A stretch of DNA of 5,760 nt from Dehalococcoidia bacterium (GTDB lineage: Bacteria; Chloroflexota; Dehalococcoidia; E44-bin15), in assembly GCA_023129355.1 (NCBI GenBank), contig JAGMCC010000083.1:1-5760 (forward strand), read 5' to 3'. Below the pieces are notes generated by a model that did no database searches, was not told the origin of the DNA, and worked only from the letters and a program-made list of their open reading frames with translations. The position numbers and the translations under genes were made by a program. Of the stretch, positions 1 to 5,578 are shown in pieces; position 1 is the first letter of the stretch, and the number at the start of each line of letters is the position of its first letter.

Positions 1-749
1 CCAGCGGCACTGGTCATCCTCTCCGGAATCATCATCCGGTAGAAGATCTCCCCACCCTGGCCTTCCCTTCCGATCATATTCTCCTCGGGGACCTTGACAT
101 CGCGAAACAGTATCCTCCCCGCCCCACCTCCCCTCGTTCCCATGAGCCCGTAGATATGCTTGACCTCCACCCCCATGTCCTTCTCCACCACGAACAGGCT
201 CAGCGACTCTGGACTGGGGGCCTCTGGGCTGGTCTTGGCATAGACCAGGAAGTAGTCCGCTCCTTCAGCGCCGACGACGAAGCGCTTCTGTCCTGTAAGG
301 TAGTAGTAGCTGCCATCCTTGCGGGCGACGGTGGTGGCGCCGAAAAAGTCAGATCCGCCGCGGGGCTCGGTGAGCGCCTCGGCACAGCACAGCTTGGCCT
401 GGAGGGTAGGCTGGAGGTATTTACGCTTCTGCCCCTCACTCCCGAACGCCTGGAACGCCTCGCCGCAGATGCTCACCAGCGCGTAGAGGCAGCCGAGGGA
501 TAAGGGCAGTGTCCCGCCCTCCTCGAGGGCAATTATCTCGTCCTCCCAGCCCAGCCCCCTGCCGCCGTACTCCGGGGAGAACCTGAGGCCGAGTAGCTTT
601 CTCTCTGCGGCTTCCTCCAGGAATTGCCGGGGGTACCTCACCTTGTCGGCGTCCATATCCAGTATCAGCTGCCGGGGTACAGCCTTAGCGAGCTCCCTCA
701 TCTCGCTGCGCAGCCTCTTCTGGCTCTTATTCAACATTGCTTCGATCAT
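1..749 (-). CDS. Acyl-CoA dehydrogenase, C-terminus beyond left edge
   Basis: FAD-dependent flavoenzyme family that introduces an alpha,beta double bond into acyl-CoA thioesters and passes electrons to ETF. The 249 visible residues cover the alpha-helical N-terminal domain (about 1-120) and the beta domain. Residues 125-137, ALTEPRGGSDFFG, fit the classic acyl-CoA dehydrogenase signature 1. Further family marks are LTGQKRFVVGAEGADYFLVY (151-170), FRDVKVPEENMIG (215-227) and PERMTSAA at the edge. Members usually have about 380 residues, so roughly 130 are missing, including the C-terminal helical domain that carries the catalytic Glu in most members; activity and chain-length class cannot be judged. 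The ATG is chosen because AAGGAGG lies 8 bases upstream (758-764). The gene is 446 bases downstream of the smr/phosphodiesterase unit on the same strand and probably has its own promoter near 835-863. Family assignment is firm; substrate unknown. Confidence 0.93.
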   Translation of the reverse strand, partial: MIEAMLNKSQKRLRSEMRELAKAVPRQLILDMDADKVRYPRQFLEEAAERKLLGLRFSPEYGGRGLGWEDEIIALEEGGTLPLSLGCLYALVSICGEAFQAFGSEGQKRKYLQPTLQAKLCCAEALTEPRGGSDFFGATTVARKDGSYYYLTGQKRFVVGAEGADYFLVYAKTSPEAPSPESLSLFVVEKDMGVEVKHIYGLMGTRGGGAGRILFRDVKVPEENMIGREGQGGEIFYRMMIPERMTSAA

Positions 750-834
750 GTCCGTTTCCTCCTTGCTCCACTTTACTGGTACCCGTGCTGGAAAAGCGAT
801 TCTTTATAGAGAGGGGTACACGGTTGCTGACCAG

Positions 835-863
835 ATGATACTGCTTTTCCTTTGCCCAGGCAA
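835..863 (-). promoter_or_regulatory. Candidate sigma70-type promoter of the acyl-CoA dehydrogenase gene
   Basis: Read on the minus strand, TTGCCT (858-863) is followed after exactly 17 bases by TATCAT (835-840). These match 4/6 and 5/6 of the -35 and -10 consensus. Transcription would begin near 828 and give a leader of about 80 bases before the ATG at 749. Such pairs can arise by chance; position and spacing favour it. Confidence 0.4.
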
Positions 864-874
864 TGCATCCTGGG
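855..874. promoter_or_regulatory. Inverted repeat over the -35 region, possible operator
   Basis: Perfect 6-base arms CCCAGG (855-860) and CCTGGG (869-874) are separated by 8 bases. The left arm overlaps the proposed -35 box of the dehydrogenase promoter, which is where a repressor site would act. A second, shorter repeat with the same 8-base spacing (CATCG/CGATG, 884-901) lies just upstream of the promoter. No regulator gene is visible in the window, so the role is inference. Confidence 0.25.
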
Positions 875-1068
875 TAGCGGCAACATCGTGAATATGCGAT
901 GGGAGGTGTATGCCTCACAATCTCTTAGCAGACGCCGAACTATTTGGCAAGCAGGATCAGGCTTTCACTTATACGGTCCCCTTCCGATTCGATCAACATC
1001 GAGACCAAACGTTCAGACCGTAGATTGGGGAATGGTCTAACGCCCCGACGCCTGACTTCTTGCGAAAG

Positions 1069-1113
1069 ATAAAAAGAGGCTTGGTTGTTGGCAAGTTGTT
1101 GGTGGAGCCCCTC
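1069..1113 (-). terminator. Possible Rho-independent terminator of the smr/phosphodiesterase unit
   Basis: On the minus strand GAGGGGCT (1106-1113) can pair with AGCCTCTT (1074-1081) in an 8-pair stem including two G-U pairs. It is followed by a run of T that overlaps the stem end (TTTTTATC). The loop is long (24 bases) and contains the GTTGTTGG repeat, which weakens the case. It starts 82 bases after the phosphodiesterase stop. Confidence 0.25.
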
Positions 1114-1195
1114 ATAATTCAGAAAAGTCTGGGTATGAACTCTCCGCTGTGGCCGCTGCACAATCAGCCAGATTGTTGCCTGCCTATAGCTCGGT

Positions 1196-1687
1196 CTATT
1201 CGAATGTTTTTAGCTCCACCTCCATCCCCTGCTGCCCGATGGTTACGATTCCCGCCGAGGCGGGGTTTCTGAAGGACGAGTAAGCCTGGCCCGGGTTGAG
1301 GAAAACCACGCCCCCTATCGTCTTGTGGCATACATCGTGAGTGTGGCCGAAGAGGATGATGTCCACCCTGGCAAACTCCCTGGCGATACCCTCCTCGATT
1401 TCCCAGGGCGGGCCACCCCAAGGCGGGTGGATGACCCCGACTCGCTTCCCGGCGACCTCAAGTACCGTCTTATCCGGCAGCTCATCGCGAATATCCTTGG
1501 GATCCATATTACCGTAGACGCCGATGAAGCGCTTTGCCAGGTTGCGCAGCTCCTCTAGCAGAGCGATGCTGGTATAGTCCCCACAGTGAACCACCAGGTC
1601 AGCCGCGGCCAGTTCGGCTAACAATCCTGGGTGCAGCACGTCGATGCTCCTGGCGTGGGTATCGGAGATCACCACGATCTTTGTCAC
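1196..1687 (-). CDS. Metallophosphoesterase, YfcE/MJ0936 family
   Basis: Small soluble calcineurin-like phosphoesterase with a two-metal site; family members hydrolyse phosphodiesters such as bis-pNPP or 2',3'-cyclic nucleotides, and the physiological substrate is usually unknown. All metal-ligand motifs are present in order: D9-T-H11, G36-D37, G59-N60-M-D62, H87 in IHPPWG, and GHTH (114-117), followed by NPG (131-133). At 163 residues it is full length for the family. The start is GTG; it gives the usual N-terminus MTKIVVISDTH, whose first strand runs directly into the DxH motif. The GTG overlaps the TGA of the upstream smr gene in GTGA, so the two are almost certainly translationally coupled. 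A weak GGAG lies 11 bases upstream. In many bacteria a yfcE-like gene lies near rph; here rph is divergent, 493 bases away. Confidence 0.93.
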   Translation of the reverse strand: MTKIVVISDTHARSIDVLHPGLLAELAAADLVVHCGDYTSIALLEELRNLAKRFIGVYGNMDPKDIRDELPDKTVLEVAGKRVGVIHPPWGGPPWEIEEGIAREFARVDIILFGHTHDVCHKTIGGVVFLNPGQAYSSFRNPASAGIVTIGQQGMEVELKTFE

Positions 1688-1998
1688 TGATTTGCCAGCT
1701 CCACTATAGTAGCACCACCGCCCCCCTCCTCAAGCGCGGCAGGCCTGAAGGATTTGACCAAGGGGTGGTTCGTTAGCTCCTCGCGCACTGCCTGACGCAG
1801 GGTTCCCGTTCCTTTGCCATGAATCACGCTTACCCAGGGCAGACCAGCGATGAAGGCCGCGTTGAGAAAGCGGTCGAGCCTGAATAGGGCCTCATCCACG
1901 GTGAGGCGGCGAAGGTGAATTTCCGCTGCTGGCGTGCTGAAAATTTCCTTTGATGGGCGGTCGTGGCTGCTCAAGGCACCCCTTTTCCTAAAGGTCAT
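1684..1998 (-). CDS. Standalone Smr (small MutS-related) domain protein
   Basis: Small protein made almost only of an Smr domain (about 26-102), the fold found at the C-terminus of MutS2 and linked to DNA or RNA nicking. Diagnostic parts are HGKGTG (60-65), AVREELTNHPLVKSF (70-84) and the Gly-rich GGGGATIVEL end (92-101), all very like MutS2 tails. The first motif is atypical: where the family has LDLHG or LDLRG, this protein reads IHLRR (27-31), so the acidic residue is His28 and the glycine Arg31. There is no MutS ATPase part in frame upstream, so it is a standalone form rather than a visible MutS2 fragment. The ATG at 1998 lies inside a consensus -10 box and lacks a Shine-Dalgarno site; a TTG at 1974 with AAAAGGGG (1979-1986) upstream is a better-supported start and would give 96 residues with the domain intact. 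Coupled to the phosphodiesterase gene by a 4-base overlap. Confidence 0.88.
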   Translation of the reverse strand: MTFRKRGALSSHDRPSKEIFSTPAAEIHLRRLTVDEALFRLDRFLNAAFIAGLPWVSVIHGKGTGTLRQAVREELTNHPLVKSFRPAALEEGGGGATIVELANQ

Positions 1999-2005
1999 TA
2001 TATCA
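1997..2005 (-). promoter_or_regulatory. Extended -10 promoter element for smr
   Basis: The minus strand reads TGATATAAT, a perfect TATAAT with the TG extension that can dispense with a -35 box; no good -35 hexamer is seen upstream. Transcription would start near 1990. The last bases of the box are the first two of the ATG at 1998, so if this promoter is used that ATG is not in the mRNA. Confidence 0.45.
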
Positions 2006-2020
2006 GCAGTGAAGGCTTCA

Positions 2021-2049
2021 TTGCCAGAGACGCTACTCGGTGTTATACT
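2021..2049 (+). promoter_or_regulatory. Promoter of rph and possibly the downstream genes
   Basis: TTGCCA (2021-2026) and TATACT (2044-2049) are separated by exactly 17 bases, and a TG one base before the -10 (2041-2042) makes it an extended -10. The start would be near 2056, leaving a leader of about 125 bases before the rph TTG. It points away from the smr promoter; the two predicted starts are about 66 bases apart. Confidence 0.5.
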
Positions 2050-2168
2050 TTATGCTATTCAGAAAGGGTGTTCATCTGTCGATCGGTGAAGGGTCTCCAG
2101 TCGCTGTGCTGGATATTGGCGAAGGATTCTCCGCTTCCCCTGTCATCGCGAGTCATGCTGAAGGAAAT

Positions 2169-2173
2169 GAGGT
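2169..2173 (+). promoter_or_regulatory. Ribosome binding site setting the TTG start of rph
   Basis: GAGGT lies 7 bases before TTG at 2181. There is no in-frame ATG or GTG that keeps the conserved N-terminus, so this site and family alignment together fix the start. Confidence 0.6.
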
Positions 2174-2180
2174 AGAATAG

Positions 2181-2903
2181 TTGCTCAGGTCAGATGGTCG
2201 TGACAACGATGAGCTTCGCCCGGTTAGCATCATCCCCGGCTTTCAATCCTACGCCGAGGGGTCAGCGCTCATTGAGCTGGGGCAGACCAAGGTGATCTGC
2301 GCCGCAACCGTGGAGAACCGGGTTCCCGCCTTCCTCAAGGGGGAGGGAGGAGGCTGGATCACCGCCGAGTACGCCATGCTCCCCCGTTCCACCACCACCA
2401 GGACGCCGCGGGAGGAGAGCCGGGCGGGGGGCAGAACCCACGAGATTCAGCGAATCATCGGGCGCTCCCTGAGGGCAGTCATCGACCTCAATGCCCTGGG
2501 TGAGCGGACGCTAATCGTTGATTGCGATGTTCTCCAGGCCGATGGGGGAACGAGGACGGCGGCGATCACCGGCTCCTATGTGGCCCTGGTTCAGGCCCTG
2601 AACAAGCTGGTGGCAATGGGGCTTATCCCCTCCCTCCCCATAAGGAGCGCCGTGGCGGCGACCAGCGTGGGCATCGTCGGCGGGGAGCAACTCCTCGACC
2701 TCTGCTATGATGAGGACTCGTGGGCTGAGGTTGACTTCAATGTGGTAATGACCAGCGAGGGCAAGTTTGTGGAGATTCAGGGGACGGCGGAAGCAAGCCC
2801 CTTTTCTAAACAGACCATCGACTCCCTGCTCGCCCTGGCGCAGCGGGGTATTGAAAGGCTTTTTGCGGCTCAGAAAGCGGCCCTGGATAGCCTTAAGGGA
2901 TAG
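2181..2903 (+). CDS. rph: Ribonuclease PH
   Basis: Phosphate-dependent 3'-to-5' exoribonuclease that trims tRNA 3' ends, releasing nucleoside diphosphates; it forms a hexameric ring in the cytoplasm. The 240-residue protein aligns from end to end with the family: R2SDGR then LRPV (12-15), a GWITAEYAMLPRST block (58-71), GGRTHEIQR (83-91) with the likely phosphate-contacting Arg85, CDVLQADGG (115-123) followed by T124-R125, the probable metal-binding Asp179 and Asp185 in YDEDSWAEVD, and EIQGTAE (198-204). Nothing essential looks missing. The start is TTG, supported by GAGGT 7 bases upstream and by alignment, since homologues also begin just before R-x-D/A-G-R. The common partner rdgB (dITP/XTP pyrophosphatase) does not follow; a CoA-transferase does, after 74 bases. 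Probably driven by the promoter at 2021-2049. Confidence 0.97.
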   Translation: MLRSDGRDNDELRPVSIIPGFQSYAEGSALIELGQTKVICAATVENRVPAFLKGEGGGWITAEYAMLPRSTTTRTPREESRAGGRTHEIQRIIGRSLRAVIDLNALGERTLIVDCDVLQADGGTRTAAITGSYVALVQALNKLVAMGLIPSLPIRSAVAATSVGIVGGEQLLDLCYDEDSWAEVDFNVVMTSEGKFVEIQGTAEASPFSKQTIDSLLALAQRGIERLFAAQKAALDSLKG

Positions 2904-2965
2904 CAGGCAGAAATGCTGACCATATGCTGCAATGAATGTGATGCAGCCCTCCTGAAGAGCGAAAA

Positions 2966-2972
2966 AAGGAGG
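2966..2972 (+). promoter_or_regulatory. Strong ribosome binding site setting the TTG start of the first CoA-transferase
   Basis: AAGGAGG ends 5 bases before TTG at 2978. The strength of this site supports the rare start codon, and the resulting N-terminus (LSGLVALDLSE) is the usual one for the family. Confidence 0.65.
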
Positions 2973-2977
2973 ATATT

Positions 2978-4168
2978 TTGCCCCATCAAGCGCTATCCGG
3001 TTTGGTGGCTTTAGACCTCTCCGAGAATATCTCCGGCCCCTACTCAACTAAGCTGCTCGCCGACTACGGGGCAGAGGTGATCAAAATAGAAAAGCCTCCC
3101 CTGGGCGATTCAAGCCGCAGGGCGGGACCATTCCCCAATGACCAGCCTGACCCGGAGAAAAGCGGGCTTTTTCTCTTTCTTAACACCAACAAGAAAAGCA
3201 TCACCCTGAACCTGGAGAGTGAAGGCGGCGCTCAGATATTCAACAGGCTGGTGGAGAGGGCGGATATCCTGGTGGAGAATTTTCGTCCCGGGGCAATGGC
3301 CAGTGTGGGGCTGGATTATGAGGTACTGGCTGAGATAAACCCCGCATTGATTATGACCTCCATCTCCTACTTTGGGCAGTGGGGACCGTATCGGGACTGG
3401 GATGGCTCAGATATTATCGCTCAGGCAATGGGCGGTTTGATGGGGCTGACCGGGGAGGCTGACCGTGAGCCGCTGAAGCTCCCCCTCTCTCAGGCAGAGT
3501 TTCAGGCGGGGCTCAATGCCGCTGTGGCCACCCTCTCCGCCCTCTATTTTCGGGATGAGACCGGCGAGGGGCAGCACGTCGATATATCCCTTCAGGAGGC
3601 GGTGGCCTCCATCCTTGAGGCATCGGTGACCATATATAGCTATAGCGGCTTCTTAAGGGGGCGGATGGGCTCCCGCAATCACCTTCAGTGCCCCTCAAGG
3701 GTGATGCCTGCTAAAGACCGCTTTATCCATGTTCAGGCGGGGGCAAACTGGGACCATTTTTCGACCTTTCTGCAGGCCCCCCAGCTTATGGAGCCCCGTT
3801 TCGCATCCATCCTCCGCTATCACTACGCTGATGAGGTGGAGCGATTGATTCAGCCCTGGCTGGAAAAACATGAGGCCGGGGAGATCTTCGCCACCGGCCA
3901 GGAGTGGCGGATTCCCTTCGCTCTGGTGCTCGGTATCGATGAGCTGATAGCGGACCCACAATACGAGGCAAGGGGCTTCTTTCAGGAGGTAGAGCATCCT
4001 CTAGCCGGCCGCCTCGTCTATCCGGGAGCCCCCTTCAGAATGAGCGAGACCCCCGCTGAGGCGAGGCGGGCACCGCTCCTCGGGGAGCACAATGAGCAGG
4101 TTTATATTGGGGTGTTGGGCTTAAGCAAGGACAACCTGACAGACCTCTCAGAGCAAGGTATCATCTAA
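2978..4168 (+). CDS. CaiB/BaiF family III CoA-transferase, Glu at the catalytic position
   Basis: Family III enzymes move CoA between carboxylic acids through an aspartyl-CoA thioester and form interlocked dimers in the cytoplasm. The 396-residue length is typical. Family blocks are LSGLVALDLS (6-15), GPYSTKLLADYGAEVIKIE (20-38), LNTNKKSITLNL (68-79), ENFRPGAM (100-107), SISYFGQWGPYRDWDG (128-143) and the GEGQHVDISLQEAV stretch that follows the active-site helix. At the position where the paralogue downstream has the conserved Asp (YADATSGLHAA), this protein has Glu174 (QAEFQAGLNAA; GAG at 3497-3499). It may act with Glu, be the non-catalytic partner of the next protein, or do other chemistry. 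The TTG start is backed by AAGGAGG. Its C-terminus, GLSKDNLTDLSEQGII, is echoed by a relic just after the stop. Substrate unknown. Confidence 0.93.
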   Translation: MPHQALSGLVALDLSENISGPYSTKLLADYGAEVIKIEKPPLGDSSRRAGPFPNDQPDPEKSGLFLFLNTNKKSITLNLESEGGAQIFNRLVERADILVENFRPGAMASVGLDYEVLAEINPALIMTSISYFGQWGPYRDWDGSDIIAQAMGGLMGLTGEADREPLKLPLSQAEFQAGLNAAVATLSALYFRDETGEGQHVDISLQEAVASILEASVTIYSYSGFLRGRMGSRNHLQCPSRVMPAKDRFIHVQAGANWDHFSTFLQAPQLMEPRFASILRYHYADEVERLIQPWLEKHEAGEIFATGQEWRIPFALVLGIDELIADPQYEARGFFQEVEHPLAGRLVYPGAPFRMSETPAEARRAPLLGEHNEQVYIGVLGLSKDNLTDLSEQGII

Positions 4169-4169
4169 G

Positions 4170-4250
4170 GAGAATGATGTTTATCTGGGTATTGGCTTGA
4201 GCAAGGACGAAAAAGCAGCAGTCAAGGAGCAGGGTGTTATCCAAGGATAA
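4170..4250 (+). pseudogene. Relic C-terminal tail of a third CoA-transferase
   Basis: One frame not used by either neighbour reads ENDVYLGIGLSKDEKAAVKEQGVIQG and then TAA (4248-4250). This is the typical end of a family III CoA-transferase and matches the tail of the preceding gene (VYIGVLGLSKDN...SEQGII); at DNA level GTTTAT and AGCAAGGAC recur about 76-79 bases apart (4100-4132 against 4179-4208). Only the last 26 codons remain; no body of such a gene is left between the flanking genes. It looks like the remnant of a tandem array, or a duplicated tail. The downstream gene now takes its ribosome binding site and GTG start from inside it. Confidence 0.75.
4224..4229 (+). promoter_or_regulatory. 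Ribosome binding site of the second CoA-transferase, within the relic
   Basis: AAGGAG ends 4 bases before GTG at 4234, a short but usable spacing. These six bases are the Lys-Glu codons of the relic tail. No other in-frame start lies between the upstream stop (4198-4200) and the conserved GLRIIDLSQ motif. Confidence 0.5.
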
Positions 4251-5574
4251 GCAGGCCTTAGCCGGTTTAAGGATAATAGATCTCTCCCAGATTTTCGCCG
4301 GCCCCTATGCCACCAAGCTTCTAGCAGATATGGGGGCGGAGACTATTCGGGTAGAGTGTGCCGCTCGCTCGGGGAGGGGAGGGGCGCTACCCAGGATGAA
4401 GCCCGGCGGCGCCTTTGGCGCTTCCTTCCCCGACGGCGACACCGGAGAAAGGTCCTACAATCGTTTCGCCTATTATAACGAGGTCAACAGGAATAAGTAT
4501 GCCATCACCCTGGACCTCACAAAGCCCCTCGGAGTCGAGGTTTTTAAAAGGTTGGTGAGGATCAGCGATGTGGTGGTGGAGAGTTTCACACCCAGGGTGA
4601 TGAAGAACTTCGGCCTGGACTACCCCGTGCTCCGGGAGACGAACCCCCAGATTATCATGATCTCCCTCTCCGGGTATGGCCAGGATGGCCCCTATAGAGA
4701 CTATGTTACCTATGGTGAGGGCATCGAAGCCATGGTCGGTCTCTCTCAGCTCACCGCCTACCCCGATGGGGAGCCGCTTAAGCCCGGGGTGGCCTACGCC
4801 GATGCCACCAGCGGGCTTCACGCTGCCTTCGCAATTCTGGCAGCGCTGCGCTATCGCCGCCTCTCCGGAAAGGGGCAGTACATCGATCTCGCCATGCGGG
4901 AGGCGGTTACCCCGATTCTCGGGGAGGCCATTATGGACTATGCTATGAATAAAAGGGCTGCAAAGCCCATGGGAAATCGCCATCCCCTGATGGCACCTCA
5001 CGGCTGCTACCGAGCGCAGGGGAGGGGTAGAAAGGGTGGGGAGAACGAAAAAGGGGTCGGAGAGAACCAAAAGGAGGGTGCGTGGATCGCCATCGCTATC
5101 TCCTCCGATGAGGAGTGGCGCTCCTTTTGCCGTGCTATGGGAGACCCGCTATGGACCAGGGACGAAAAATTCGCCAGCCGCTCCGGCAGACTGGCAAATA
5201 GAGAGGAGCTCGATCGGCTTATCGAGGAGTGGACCTCCGGGTATGACCACATTGAGCTAATGAACATGCTGCAGGGTTCCGGCATTAAGGCAGGGGCGGT
5301 GTTAAACATAGCGGAGCTGGCTCACGACCCGCATCTCAATGAGCGGGGCTTTTTTGAGGAGCTTTCTCACCCCGAGGCGGGGACCCATCGCTACCCGGGG
5401 ATATCCTGGCGGATGAGCCGTACCCCGGGGAGGCTTCGCCTACCCGCCCCCTGCTTTGGCGAGCACAACCGCTTTATATTCGGCGAGCTTTTGGGAATGT
5501 CTGATGAGGAGGTATCGCGGCTGGCAGATGAAGGGGTGAGCGCCAGCGAGCCGCTGCCATATTTGGAGGCTTAA
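4234..5574 (+). CDS. CaiB/BaiF family III CoA-transferase with catalytic Asp
   Basis: Same family as the gene before it, 446 residues, about 40-50 longer than usual. Ordered blocks: LAGLRIIDLSQ (9-19), GPYATKLLADMGAETIRVE (23-41), NEVNRNKYAITLDL (82-95), VESFTPRVMKNFGLDY (115-130), SLSGYGQDGPYRD (144-156) and YADATSGLHAA, where Asp190 (GAT at 4801) sits at the acyl-acceptor position. Extra length comes from a segment at about 44-78 between the first two blocks and from a Gly/Lys/Glu-rich stretch (about 264-282) between GCYRAQG and AWIAIAI, encoded by imperfect repeats. The GTG start gives a short lead before the first motif. The N-terminal half matches the upstream paralogue in layout but is clearly diverged, so they are not a recent copy. 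The pairing suggests a shared substrate or a heteromeric enzyme, as in the succinyl-CoA:benzylsuccinate CoA-transferase BbsEF, but the substrate is not readable. Confidence 0.94.
   Translation: MLSKDKQALAGLRIIDLSQIFAGPYATKLLADMGAETIRVECAARSGRGGALPRMKPGGAFGASFPDGDTGERSYNRFAYYNEVNRNKYAITLDLTKPLGVEVFKRLVRISDVVVESFTPRVMKNFGLDYPVLRETNPQIIMISLSGYGQDGPYRDYVTYGEGIEAMVGLSQLTAYPDGEPLKPGVAYADATSGLHAAFAILAALRYRRLSGKGQYIDLAMREAVTPILGEAIMDYAMNKRAAKPMGNRHPLMAPHGCYRAQGRGRKGGENEKGVGENQKEGAWIAIAISSDEEWRSFCRAMGDPLWTRDEKFASRSGRLANREELDRLIEEWTSGYDHIELMNMLQGSGIKAGAVLNIAELAHDPHLNERGFFEELSHPEAGTHRYPGISWRMSRTPGRLRLPAPCFGEHNRFIFGELLGMSDEEVSRLADEGVSASEPLPYLEA
5034..5073 (+). repeat. Imperfect tandem repeat, purine-rich, inside the second CoA-transferase
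   Basis: Two 20-base units, GGGTGGGGAGAACGAAAAAG (5034-5053) and GGGTCGGAGAGAACCAAAAG (5054-5073), follow each other. They sit in a plus-strand purine-rich run of about 60 bases (5018-5079). The period is not a multiple of three, so the copies are read in different frames and give a low-complexity Gly/Lys/Glu/Asn peptide. The reading frame stays open on both sides. Confidence 0.6.
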
Positions 5575-5578
5575 AATC

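Larger units (their letters stand above)
750..1195. other. Intergenic region without a supported gene
   Basis: 446 bases between the dehydrogenase start and the phosphodiesterase stop. Short open frames exist on both strands (for example 852-1040 plus and 940-1161 minus), but none has a good ribosome binding site or a recognisable family. I see no tRNA or other RNA gene. Visible items are a promoter-like pair (835-863), inverted repeats CCCAGG/CCTGGG (855-874) and CATCG/CGATG (884-901), a doubled GTTGTTGG with 11-base period (1084-1102), a possible terminator (1069-1113), and a hairpin with stem GCACAATC/GATTG-T-TGC (1158-1179) that has no T-run. Confidence 0.5.

Noticed and set aside
940..1161. 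Minus-strand open frame of 73 codons in the intergenic region
   Set aside because: No recognisable family, no good ribosome binding site, and it contains the proposed terminator; I do not call it a gene.
1158..1179. Hairpin GCACAATC-AGCCA-GATTG-T-TGC after the phosphodiesterase gene
   Set aside because: The stem is real, but no T-run follows on either strand, so it is not called as an intrinsic terminator.
1963..2175. Plus-strand frame of 70 codons across the smr start and rph leader
   Set aside because: It begins inside smr antisense and covers both proposed promoters; Cys-rich but without family resemblance.
2913..3014. 33-codon frame starting MLTICCNECDAALLKSEKR with three clustered Cys, between rph and the first CoA-transferase
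   Set aside because: It resembles a zinc-ribbon start, but it has no convincing ribosome binding site, ends soon after entering the CoA-transferase frame, and contains that gene's ribosome binding site. Probably chance.
2511..3047. Long minus-strand frame of 178 codons opposite rph
   Set aside because: Antisense shadow of the GC-rich rph gene; no family resemblance, and the plus strand is clearly coding.
4177..4200. Seven-codon frame ATG...TGA after AAGGAG, between the two CoA-transferases
   Set aside because: Could be a leader peptide, but it overlaps the relic tail and has no attenuator-like structure after it.
4387..5070. Minus-strand frame of 227 codons opposite the second CoA-transferase
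   Set aside because: Shadow frame produced by codon bias of the real gene; its residues show no family motif.
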